DNA of 64,000 bases from positions 6,758,001 through 6,822,000 of the forward strand of contig NC_088798.1 of the NCBI RefSeq assembly GCF_011386835.1, written 5' to 3'. The position numbers and the translations under genes are program-made. Numbering within the stretch: position 1 is the first letter of the stretch; every line of letters begins with the position of its first letter. The notes beneath the pieces were generated by a model. It was not told the DNA's origin and did not search any database. It worked only from the letters and a program-made list of their open reading frames with translations. Source of the stretch: Chrysemys picta bellii. Taxonomy: Eukaryota; Chordata; Testudines; Emydidae. This document shows, piece by piece, positions 33,260 through 43,149 of this stretch.

Positions 33260-33711
33260 CTTCCGAGTGTTGGTGCATGGGGAAGAGCCATGGGCAAAGA
33301 GCACCAGGGAGGTTTTATTTTAATTTTCCAGAGCCAGAAGTAGGATTATGGTTCTGGATGGAGGGCCATAGGCTTTTTTATCTGAGAAAACATCTCCTAA
33401 ATGGATTGAGCCCAGCCCTTGTTGTCATCAGCATCTGGCCAGAAGGGTTACATATGTACAGTATAAATAAACAAGTTACACTAACAAAATACCCAGAGTC
33501 CACCTTGCTGATTTCTCCTCCAGTGGGAAGCTGACTTACAAGCCCCCAAATTTGGTGCTGCTTGACTGAAGGGTGACACCATTTTTCCTTCTGATCAGAA
33601 GGTTAATCATCAATACTGGGGAAATCTTACTGGTTTTGAAAGCAGCATATGAAAGAGATGGAGGCTTTTCTTAAATAACAACACCACCACCGGGCTTTTC
33701 ATCAGAAGATT
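33260..33711. other. No gene recognised
   Basis: Short single-copy-like interval; no supported feature. Confidence 0.5.
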
Positions 33712-34024
33712 TCATAGAATCGTAGGACTGGAAGGGGCCTCAGGAGGACATCTAGTCCAGTCCCCTGCACTCATGGCAGGACTAAGTCTTATCTAGACCA
33801 TCCCTGACAGGTGTTTGTCTAACCCACTATTAAAAATCTCTAGTGATGGAGATTCCACAACCTCCCTGGGCAATTTATTCCAGTGCTTAACCACCCTGAC
33901 AGGAAGTTTTTCCTAATGTCCAACCTAACCTGCCCTTGCTGCGATTTAAGCCCGTTGCTTCTTGTCCTATCCTCAGAGGTTAAGGAAAACAATTTTTCTC
34001 CCTCCTCCTGGAAACAACCTTTCA
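33712..34024 (-). repeat. CR1 3' end, truncated
   Basis: On the minus strand it ends in the CR1 tail (TCATAGAATCGTAGGACTGG…). Upstream are GGAGATTCCACAACCTCCC and TTTAAGCCCGTTGCTTCTTG, the last part of CR1 ORF2 and its 3' UTR. It breaks off near 34024. Confidence 0.9.
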
Positions 34025-34274
34025 AAGCACTTCACAATCTTTTAATATGTTTCTCCTCACAACATCTCTGTGAGGAAGGGAGGATCGGCTGTGCTCTCCC
34101 CCTGGAAGTCAGTGCTGGTAGGAGTGTGAAAAAGTTAGGGGACACAGCATCTCGAATGCAGGAGGCTGAATCTGTCCACAGTGGCATAAGTGCTTTGCCT
34201 ACTGAAGGCAATGATCAAATGAGGGCAAAAGAGGTAAAAAAACCCAAAAGCTACTAATCCACGGCTACGGACAT

Positions 34275-35730
34275 TCACAGAGTCATAGATTCCCAGGCCA
34301 GAAGGGGCCACTGTGATCATCTATCTGATCTCCTGAATACCACAGGCCAGAGACTGTCCTCAAAATAATTCCTGGAGCAGATCTTTTAGAAAAACGTCCA
34401 ATCTTGATTTTAAAATTTTCAGTGATGGAGACTCCACCACGACCCTTGGGGAAGTGTTCCAGTGGTTAATTACTCTCACTGTTAAACATTTATACCAGGG
34501 GTCGGCAACCTTTCAGAAGTGGGGTGCCGAGTCTTCATTTATTCACTCTGATTTAAGGTTTCGCGTGCCAGTCATATATTGTAACCTTTTTAGAAGGTCT
34601 CTGTCTATAATATAGAACTAAACTATTGTTGTATATCAAGTAAATAAGGTTTTTAAAATGTTTAAGAAGCTTCATTTAAAATTAAATTAAAATGCAGAGT
34701 CCCCCGGACCAGTGGCCAGGACCCGGGCAGTGTGAGTGCCACTGAAAATCAGCTCGCGTGCCGCCTTTGGGGGTAGGTTGCCTACCCCCGATTTATACCT
34801 TATTTTGAGTCTGACTTTGTATAGCTTCAGCTTCCATCCAGTGGACCATGTTGTATCTTTCTCTGCTAGACTTCGTTACATATAGATACTTGTAGACTGT
34901 AATCGAGTCACCCCTTAACCTTCTCTTTGTTAAACTAAACAGATTGAGCTCTTTGAATCTATCACTGTACAGGAGGTTTTCTAATCCTTTAATCATTCTC
35001 ATGGCTCTTCTCTGAACCCTCTCCAATTTATCAACATCCTTCTTGAATTGTGGACACCAGAACTGGACACAGGATTCCAGCAGAGGTATCTCACCAGTGC
35101 CAAATACAGAGTCAAATAACATCTCTATTCCGATCCAAGATTCCTCTATTAATATATCCCAGGATTGCATTCGCTCTTTTGGGGACAGTGGGAACTCATG
35201 TTTGGGGTTCATGCTCACCATGATCCCCAAATCTTTTTCAGAGTTCCTGATTCCCAGGATAGAGTCCCCTCTCCGGTAAGTAAGTATACATTTACATTTA
35301 GCCATATTACAATGAATATTGTTGACTTGATTGATCTGTATCAATGATATGTCCTCTTCGTTATTTATCACTCCCCCGATTTTTGTGTCATCTGCAAACT
35401 TTATCAGTAATGATTTTGTTTTCTTTGTGGCCATTGATAAAAATGTTAAATATCATAGAGTCAAGAACTGATCCCTGTAGTACCCCACTGGAAACACACC
35501 CACTCCGTGCTAATTCCCTGGTTACAATTGCATTTTGAGATCTATCATTTAGACAGTTTTTAATCCATTTAATGTGCGCCATGTTAATTTTATATCATTC
35601 TAGTTTTCTAAACAAAATAGCATGCAGTACTAAGTCAAATGCCTTAGAGAAATCCATTATATCAACACTATCACCTTTATCAACCACACCTGTAATATCA
35701 TCAATTAAAGATATCAAGTCCTTGGCTTCC
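34275..35730 (-). pseudogene. CR1 LINE with FADD reverse-transcriptase remnant, split by a hAT
   Basis: About 1.16 kb of CR1 on the minus strand, plus a 295-bp hAT at 34496-34790. The frame at 35434-34793 (213 codons) starts close to the RT catalytic box: KFADDTKIGG at residues 12-21. It then shows SEKDLGI and VQFWCPQFKKDVDKLERVQRRAMRMIKGL, all standard CR1 ORF2 C-terminal words, and ends in the 3' UTR. Upstream RT sequence to 35730 is broken by stops. The 3' tail is at 34275-34320 (CATAGATTCCCAGGCC). The box keeps both catalytic Asp residues, but the element is 5'-truncated and inactive. Confidence 0.9.
34496..34790. mobile_element. hAT (Charlie-like) MITE in a CR1, perfect 8-bp duplication
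   Basis: Same family as 8006-8317. It starts CAGGGGTCGGCAACC, ends GGTTGCCTACCCCCG, and is flanked by exact ATTTATAC (34488-34495 and 34791-34798). Relative to the 8-kb copy it lacks a few bases near 34595-34620 and near the right terminus. Confidence 0.9.
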
Positions 35731-36968
35731 AATCTCTTCTTGCCACAATGCCCAGTATCAGATGCATGGCTAGCTCAATTTTTATGCTACTAATTTCTGC
35801 ACTCCATCCTCCAATCATTTACTTGTGAGTTCAGGATGAGTACATATATATTAATAATGTGCACAGTATGATACGATACAGAGTTTTCCAGCATCAATTA
35901 CACCAGGTTGAAAAGGAATTGTTCCTCAACACCTCACCACCTCATTGTAAAACACTCCTTACCGGCTTCATGTCCATCATGTCCACCATAGCATTTGTGG
36001 CATCAAGCCATCTTGTGGACACTGCATATATTAACAGGAAGCGCCAAGGCAGGAGGAAGTAGGCTAGAGAGATCTACGGTCAAGTCTAAAAAACATTCAG
36101 AAGCTCCAGTGTTCTCCTTATCTTCCTTCTTTTAATGGAGCAGTTCTTCCAAGGAATTACCACACTTTTCCCCTTGACTTCAAGATATGGACATTTGCTT
36201 ATGTTACTGCTTGGCCTCGCTGCTGTAATAGACCGAAGCTTGTTCTTGCCACTCGCTGAATTTATTTGGCAGTGCTCACACCTCTTCATTTCATGAGTAG
36301 ATTGGGATGGAACGTTTATAAAAGGGCAATAAAAGCGAACAGACTGTTGCTCCCAGACAAAATTCTTTAAGTAAGTCATTTAAGTGAGAAGGGATCCAGA
36401 AACTGGCTGAAGCGCATTGGGCATCTGCTAAAATCATTATCACTTGAGTAAAAATTATCTGTAAATTTCCACTTTTGCATCGGTAGCTGCAGTGTAACAT
36501 GGGCTGCAATGCCATTTTCCCACCGATTAGGAAGTCTAACAGCTGTTCCTTCTCGCCCCACACTCTGTTTATCCCTCCCTGTAGCTTTTTCTGCTGACTC
36601 GTGCTATAGATGCTGAAACATGTATGGTACATCCCAGGCCTGGTGATTTTTTGTGCGTAGTTGTGAACCCATTCCTGCTCTGCCCAAGGATGAATTACCG
36701 GTACCTTAAATCAGCATAATCTTTTATCCTGCTTGATTTGTTTCTTTGCTGTATTTTTTCCCCGTTTTTAACCTGTAGTCTAGGTTTTCAGGACGAGGCC
36801 CAGTGCTAGATACTTTGGCAACTTGCACCACTGCTGTGTGGTGTGGGGCTGATACTTTTAAAAGGACAGACCCCCTTGGAACTAGCCCAGCTGGTGGGGA
36901 AGTGGGAAGTGTTTTATAAATACATATATAAAAAAATTACTCCCATATTTTGTGGAAAAAATCTGATT
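35731..36968. other. No gene recognised
   Basis: Apparently single-copy; includes a possible short ATRE-like AT tract near 36920-36950. No exon is supported. Confidence 0.5.
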
Positions 36969-36970
36969 TA

Positions 36971-37220
36971 CACCTCTACCTTGATATAACGCTGTCCTCG
37001 GGAGCCAAACAATCTTTGAGCAGGGGGTTGGACTAGATGACCTCTTGAGGTCCCTTCCAACCCTGATATTCTAATCTTACCGCGTTATAGGTGAAAGCGC
37101 ATTATATCGAATTTGCTTTGATCCACTGGAGTGCGCAGCCCCGCCCCCCTGGAGCACTGCTTTGCCGCATTATATCCGAATTCATGTTATATTGGGTCGC
37201 GTTATATCGGAGTAGAGGTG
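36971..37220. mobile_element. Tc1/mariner-like MITE carrying a retroposed tail
   Basis: Termini CACCTCTACCTTGATATAACGC and (complement of) CACCTCTACTCCGATATAACGC are near-perfect inverted repeats flanked by TA (36969-36970 and 37221-37222). Further ATAACGCGG/GCGTTATA words lie inside. The 56-bp piece at 37017-37072 is a later insertion. No transposase frame. Confidence 0.85.
37017..37072 (+). repeat. 56-bp CR1/SINE 3' tail inserted in the MITE
   Basis: TGAGCAGGGGGTTGGACTAG…CCAACCCTGATATTCT is the last part of a CR1 or tRNA-SINE. It lies between AATCTT (37011-37016) and AATCTT (37073-37078). An extremely 5'-truncated retroposition event is the simplest explanation. Confidence 0.8.
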
Positions 37221-37222
37221 TA

Positions 37223-38391
37223 CTTGGTAGGGGTGCAGGGGGAGCACCCAGCTGGTGCAGCCAGACAGCTAGGCAGGAGTCATTCTTAAAAAATAAGATG
37301 CCTTAGGTGGTTGATTATCATGTGGACCAGGTTCTGATGTCAACAGCATTGATGTAACTCCAGGGTAAATCCACTGTGGTCAATGGAGTCACACTGGCAG
37401 AAGTGAGAGCAAAGTCAGGCCCACTGACACATTCCTGATTTGCCTTTAAAGTAACATGTGGTTCCTGGGGTTTGGGTGGGTCTGAAGTGTTTTGACCAAT
37501 AGCAAGATTGCAAGTGCCAGGTGTCCCCAAGGAGATAAAATGTAGAACAGCTGATCTTTGACAGGTCATATGACTCTCAGAATGTTTAGAAGTGCAGGGA
37601 ATGTTAGTACTTGAAAACAATGTTGATAAAATGAGCAGTAGGGTTGGCCATAATGAATACACTGACTTAAAAGATTATCATGCCTTTCAGCTTTCTAGTG
37701 GAGTCTTGTACTTGATTCCTGCATCCCTGGTAGTAGAAAACTATCCATAAATGCCATTCATCTTGCAAAAATGGAGATGGTTTCAGGAAAGGATTTTTTG
37801 TATCTTAATTTTAAAGAAGATTTTAATTATCTGAGCAACAATCTGTTTAAAAAGTAAAGAAAGAAAGAGCTTATTACCTAGCATTGTCCCTAATGAAGAT
37901 AAGCAATCAGACTGCAAGGGGCTCTGATTCATTTTAAGGAGGAATGTGTTATTTATTCTCTTCCAGATTGTTGCAGGGAGATAGTAATATGAAGACATTA
38001 AAAAAGAAAAAAAACTAAGGAAAAAAAGGTGATTTATCTAAACGCACAGTAATGCCAGATGTACTGTACCTCAGTTTGTGTCTTAAACTACTACTTTAGG
38101 AGTTACTAAAATTAGAGAACTTTTATTTTTCATTTACCAATGCTGTATTTCATTGAACAGAAGCTTTCTGTTAAACCAAACCAGATGATGTTTTAAACTA
38201 ATACTAATTGATTCCATTCCTGAGGTTCCTATTGGTAGCAAGTAAAACAGCTCCCTGACCCAGCCGGTAAATGTCGATTTTAGGATTGTCAATGTATTTT
38301 AACTTCTCCTTTGCATTTGCAGTAACCACACACTCACATGTGGGCCCCGATCGTCCCCTCCCACAGAAAAAAAAACATGGAGGGGAGGAAG
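37223..38391. other. No gene recognised; one old palindromic repeat
   Basis: At 37322-37421 a foldback copy (GGACCAGGTTCTGATGTC…GAGAGCAAAGTCAGGCCC) is visible. The remainder is apparently single-copy, AT-rich near 37790-38040. Confidence 0.45.
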
Positions 38392-38612
38392 GATGGTCTA
38401 GTGGAAGGGACCCTGGATTATGACTGGTTTCAATGCCTCACCCAGACAGAGCCTGCCTGCCTGGGAGCTTAGCCAAGTCACTCAGCCTACCCTCCTCAGT
38501 TCCCATCTGTGAAATGAAAATGACAACTTCCTTCCCTCCAAGGGATGGTTTGAGGGTAAAATCCATTAATGACTGAGGTGCTTTGTTACTATAGTGGTGA
38601 GGACCATATAAA
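38392..38612 (+). repeat. MIR-like SINE
   Basis: GATGGTCTAGTGGAAGGGACCC, CAATGCCTCACCCAGAC, GCCAAGTCACTCAGCC, CCCATCTGTGAAATGAAAATG and a tail GTTTGAGGGTAAAATCC…CCATATAAATAGG follow MIR order. Confidence 0.8.
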
Positions 38613-38662
38613 TAGGTATCTTGCCATCCTGTCAAGGAGAAAGGTTAACCCCTCCCATGATT

Positions 38663-38752
38663 TAGTTGGGGATTGGTCCTGCTTTGAGCAAGGGGTGGAC
38701 TAGATGACCTCCTGAGATCCCTTCCAACCCTGATATTCTATGATTCTATGTG
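38663..38752 (+). repeat. CR1 or tRNA-SINE 3' tail
   Basis: TTGGGGATTGGTCCTGCTTTGAGC, then GGTGGACTAGATGACCTCC and CCTGATATTCTATGATTCTATG. Only the tail is present. Confidence 0.85.
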
Positions 38753-38940
38753 AAAAGGCTGCAGGCTCTACCCCCCAAAACTGAACCAGTCCCCGGGCTT
38801 CATCGTAACAGGACTTGTTGGTTGAGCCTACCTTCCAGAAAAAAACTGTAATCAACATGAGACCGATGGATGATTATCTTGCAACTTCGGGGCCAGGCCT
38901 AAAACGAATGCAGCCAGTCATGCTTTAAAACAGTGGTTCT

Positions 38941-39301
38941 ATACCTTTACTGAAGCCTGCCCCCCTTTGGTTCTCAAAAATATGTTCTTGCACCCCTTAT
39001 CAAAAATCATTGAAGTAGGTCAGTTCTTTAAACCTAGCTATATCATAACTATAGAATGAAAGAGAGAGAATTATATATTTATTTAATTTTGCAGTTAAAA
39101 TTTAACGCAGTAATCGTTAAAAAATGTATAATGTTCATAAATACATAGGTTTGATGAAACAAAGTAGTTGCACTTACGTGCCTGTGCTTAATTTGTCTTT
39201 TCGATGATTTACCTTCTAAAAAAATCTGGCATGTCTCGCACCCCCAGAAAGGGCATCTCACACCCCCAGGAGGTGCGTGCACCCCAGGTTAAGAGCCACT
39301 G
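38941..39301. mobile_element. hAT-like element with perfect 8-bp duplication
   Basis: The ends CAGTGGTTCTATACCTTT and (complement of) CAGTGGCTCTTAACCTGGG are inverted repeats. Exact CTTTAAAA flanks both sides (38933-38940 and 39302-39309). The subterminal CACCCCCAG repeats are GC-rich; the middle is AT-rich and non-coding. Confidence 0.9.
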
Positions 39302-39309
39302 CTTTAAAA

Positions 39310-40288
39310 GAACCAAACAACAAAACCCCAGTGCATATTGGGACTAGGGTGTCCAGATATGAAGTGTGAAAAAATGGGACACTTTTTTAAATCCGAGGGT
39401 GTGCCTATATTTCAGTCCATGGGATCTTGAAATGGTCAATCTATTCAGCTCTCCAACATAAGGTTCTATATTGGGAACACTGACAGGTTATGAGGAACTG
39501 TGATATTAATAAATGTGTCTGCGGAACTGTCCTGGATTTTTAAAATGTATATATTTACAGATTGACATAGTTGAAGAGTGGAATAAAACTCAGTTGGCCA
39601 CTTATGACAGAGATGAAACAGACATGAGACAAGATCTTTCCAAATTGTCTTTCTTTGATAGAGTATTACAAATAAGCCTGTAAAATGTTTTCCATTCCAA
39701 AAGAGACGAAATAACATTTATGTCCTTCACGTCTACCCATCTTCTTCTCTTCCACACACATATCTGTGCCACAACCTCAAGACATGCTTCGTTGACTTTT
39801 ATATTTGAGAGTAAAGGTTTCAATTATAAATGTTTCGCAAAAGAAGAAGGAAAAAAAATCTAGGCCATTAAATAAGGCAGGTTTGAAGAACAGACATGAA
39901 AACTTAGCAGGGAAAGTGTCTGTTTATGCACATCATGTGTCTTTCATGATTTCATTTAACATAGAGAGCATTTGGGGAAAGGAGAGCTGTTGCCCTTTAC
40001 AACCTAAATTTGACTCATTCTTAACAATGGATTGTGGCAAACCAGAAGGAAGATTTGTTTTCTTTATTTGACCCGCACAGTAAACAGAAAGCCAGCCTAA
40101 AAACATTTCTGTTTCCTATTTCTTCATTCCTTTCCTCCCATTTGCTTGGTTACAAGATGTTACAGCAGTGATGAGCAGTGCCACTAGAGTTAAAGGGCTT
40201 GTTGGTTTTCTTCCTTCCATCCATCATGTCCCCAGGGGGAGAATTGTGTGTGCAGTCTACTGTTTGTTTTGATAGGATTTCTTATATG
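39310..40288. other. No gene recognised
   Basis: A short decayed TIR-like word GACTAGGGTGTCCAGATATG starts at 39341 and resembles the end of the MITE at 61796. The rest is apparently single-copy. Confidence 0.45.
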
Positions 40289-41685
40289 TCATAGAATCAT
40301 AGAAGATTAGGGTTGGAAGAGACCTGAGAAGATCATCTATTCCAACCCCCTGCTCAAAGCAGGACCAACGCCAACTAAACCATCCCAATTAGGGCTTTGT
40401 CAAGCTGGGTCTTAAAAACCTCTAAGGATGGAGATTCCACCACCTCTCTAGGTAACCCATTCCAGTGCTTCACCACCCTACTAGTGAAATAGTTTTTCCT
40501 AATATCTAACCTAAACCTCCCCCACTTTAACTTGAGACCATTGCTCCTTGTTCTGTCATCTGCCACCAGTGAGAACAGCTGAGCTCCATCCTCTTTGGAA
40601 CCCCTCTTCAGATAGTTGAAGGCTGCTATCAAATCTCCCCTCATTCTTCTCTTCTGCAGACTAAACAAGCCCAGTTCCCTCAGCCTCTCCTCATAAGTCA
40701 TGTGCCCCAATCCCCTAATCATTTCCATTGCCCTCCGCTGGACTCACTCCAATTTGTCCAAATCCTTTCTGTAGTATGGGGCCCAAAACTTGATGCAGTA
40801 TTCCAGATGTGGCCTCACCAGTGCCGAATAGAGGGGAATAATCACTTCCCTCAATCTGCTGGCAATGCTCTACTAATGCAGCCCAATGTGCCGTTAGCCT
40901 TCTTGGTAACAAGGGCACACTGTTCACTCATATCCAGCTTCTCATCCACTGTAATCCCCAGGTCCTTTTCTGCAGAACTTCCGCTGAGCCAGTCGGTCCC
41001 CAGACTGTAGCAATGCATGGGATTCGTTCGTCTGATGAACCTCATCAGATTTATTTTGGCCCAATCCTCCAATTTGTCTAGGTCACTCTGGACCCTATTC
41101 CTACCCTCCAGAGTATCTACCTCTCCCTGCACCTTAGGCCAGGTCTACACTACCCCCCTAATTCGAACTAAGGTACGCAACTTCAGCTACGTGAATAACG
41201 TAGCTGAAGTTCGAAGTACCTTAGTTCGAACTTACCTTGGTCCACACTCGGCAGGCAGGCTCCCCCGTCGACTCCGCGGTACTCCTCTCGCCGAGCTGGA
41301 GTACCGCAGTCGACGGCGAGCACTTCCGGGTTCGACTTATCGCGTCCAGACTAGACGCGATAAGTCGAACCCAGAAGTTCGATTGCCAGCCGCCGAACTA
41401 GCGGGTAAGTGTAGCCAAGGCCTTAGTGTCATCCAGGAACTTGCTGAGGGTACAGTCCATCCCATCATCCAGATCATTAATGAAGATGTTGAACAAAACC
41501 GGCCCCATGACCGATATCTGGGGCACTCCGCTTGATACTGGCTGCCAACTAGACATCAAGCGGTTGATCACTACCCATTGAGCCCGACTATCTAGCCAGC
41601 TTTCTATCTACCTTATAGTCCATTCATCCAATCCATACTTTATTAACTTGCTGCCAAGAATACTGTGGGAGACCGTGTCCCCTCT
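40289..41685 (-). pseudogene. CR1 LINE ORF2/3' UTR remnant, split by a Harbinger-like MITE
   Basis: Minus-strand CR1 from the tail CATAGAATCATAGAAGATTAGG (40289) to about 41685, with a 286-bp MITE at 41137-41422. Minus-strand frames retain short CR1 protein blocks: RNRVQSDLDKLEDWA and SAEKDLGITVDEKLDMSEQC (upstream part, about 41100-40940). Nearer the 3' end are [19 protein letters not shown] and [20 protein letters not shown] (40728-40600). Frameshifts and stops separate them. The sequence is closer to the CR1 consensus style than the copy at 34.3 kb and looks younger. Confidence 0.9.
41137..41422 (-). mobile_element. Harbinger-like MITE, 286 bp, copy 2
   Basis: Inverted relative to copy 1 at 5029-5314 and nearly identical along its length. 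The flanks are TTA (41134-41136 and 41423-41425). Deleting the element and one TTA restores a continuous CR1 reading across the junction (…CTGCACCTTAGTGTCATCC). Termini GGCCAGGTCTACACT / AGTGTAGCCAAGGCC. Confidence 0.9.
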
Positions 41686-41694
41686 GCTCTGGGT

Positions 41695-42012
41695 TTATCT
41701 GAGAGAAGGCAGGTTGAAGTAGTACAGCTGGCACTTGAAGTGGAAGGTGGGGAGGTTTGGGATGATCTTTAGTGCCTGTGGGAGTTTGTCCCTCAGTCTG
41801 GAGGAACCCCCAAGAAAGCTCTGTCTGCTGCTTTACCCTCATGGTCAAAAATTCCATTATGCCAGAGGAGCAGAGCTGTCAACTGTGGTCCTCATCCCAG
41901 ATTTTTAGGTGATCCTTTAGGTCTTCTGGGCCCAGACCATTGCATGCCTTGAGGATAAGGACTGAGATCTTGAACCTGATATGCTATAGGCAGCTAGTGT
42001 ACAGAGTGGAGG
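41695..42012. repeat. Interspersed repeat of unassigned family
   Basis: Words such as GGAGTTTGTCCCTCAGTCTGG, AAGAAAGCTCTGTCTG, GGGCCCAGACCATTGCATG and AGGCAGCTAGTGTACAGAG recur in altered form at 49265-49590. This suggests a common old repeat, perhaps a LINE 3' region. I cannot name it. Confidence 0.4.
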
Positions 42013-42041
42013 ACAGAGATTGAACTCAGTCTGAAAAGTAA

Positions 42042-42660
42042 GGCTGTCAATTAATTGCAGATAATTCGTGCAATTAACGCAAAACAAATTAACTAGATTA
42101 AAAAAAATAGTCGCGATGAATCACAGTTTTAATTGCACTGTTCAGCAATAACAGAATACCAATTTAAATTTATTATAAATAGTTTTGGATGTTTTTCTAC
42201 ATTTTCAAATATATTTCAATTACAATACAAAATACAAAGTGTGCAGTGCTCACTTTATATGATTTTTTTATTGCAAATATTTGCACTGTGAAAAAGATAA
42301 ACAAAAGAAATAGTATTTTTCAATTCATCTCAAACAAGTCTACTTAGTCCTACTTTTTATTCGGCCAATTGCTAAGACAAACAAGTTTGTTTACATTTAT
42401 GGGAGATAATGCTACCTGAAAGTGAGAACAGGCGTTCGCATGGCACTGTTGTAGCTGGCATTGCAAGGTATTTACATGCCAGATAGGCTAAACATTCATA
42501 TACCCCTTCAGAATTCAACTTGTAGTCCCTAAAAATTTGCATTGTTTTGTTTTTGAGTGCAGTTATGTAAAAAAAAATCTACGTTTGTAAGTTGCATTTT
42601 CATATAAAGAGATTGCACTATGGTACTTGTATGAAGGTGAATTGAAAAATACTATTTCAC
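42042..42660. mobile_element. hAT-like end fragment with internal inverted segment
   Basis: Begins GGCTGTCAATTAATTGCAG and continues with ATTAACGC/AATTAAC words typical of an AATCGCGATTAATC-type transposon end. A 21-bp word GAAATAGTATTTTTCAATTCA (42307-42327) returns inverted at 42638-42658, so the part 42510-42660 appears flipped relative to the first part. No transposase frame remains. Confidence 0.5.
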
Positions 42661-42953
42661 AATCTACCCCCAAGTCTGGGGAAGGATGAACCTACTCAGA
42701 CTTCAATCTGAGCTTGATCATTATTGGCTTTGTGTATCACTTTGGAGAGAACCTGAAAAAAACTGTTGAGAGGGATAGAAAAAAATACTTAGGGGAAAAA
42801 GAAATCCTCTCTGTATACATCTATGGGCTACATCAGAGTGTCAGTTCCCTAAGTCTCCTCCTCCATAAATTTCTCCCATGCATGGTGGTTCATCTCAAGG
42901 ATTTTAAACTGTCACAGTAGGAGAAAAAAATATGGTGGTCCCTCCTTTCTCCG

Positions 42954-43135
42954 GGAGCATAAGCTTTCGTGGGTAAGAACCTCACTTCTTCAGATGCAAG
43001 ATGACTTGCATCTGAAGAAGTGAGGTTCTTACCCACGAAAGCTTATGCTCCCAGTACTTCTGTTAGTCTCAAAGGTGCCACAGGACCCTCTGTTGCTTTT
43101 TACAGATTCAGACTAACACGGCTACCCCTCTGATA
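42954..43135 (-). mobile_element. Palindromic retroposon copy D (probably Penelope-like)
   Basis: Flanked by an exact 14-bp duplication CCCTCCTTTCTCCG (42940-42953 and 43136-43149). It contains a perfect 47-bp inverted repeat (42954-43000 and 43005-43051) with a 4-bp spacer, followed by AGACTAACACGGCTACCCCTC and GATA at the right end. Read on the plus strand the second arm contains CTGAAGAAG-hairpin-CACGAAAGC. Confidence 0.85.
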
Positions 43136-43149
43136 CCCTCCTTTCTCCG

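Noticed and set aside
34793..35434. Host gene encoding a 213-residue protein
   Set aside because: The FADDTK box and neighbouring words identify it as CR1 reverse transcriptase.
41017..41535. 172-codon plus-strand frame
   Set aside because: It is antisense CR1 plus the Harbinger-like MITE and has no independent support.
42954..43051. CRISPR or bacterial terminator
   Set aside because: Perfect inverted arms occur once, with no repeat-spacer array; the sequence is a vertebrate retroposon.
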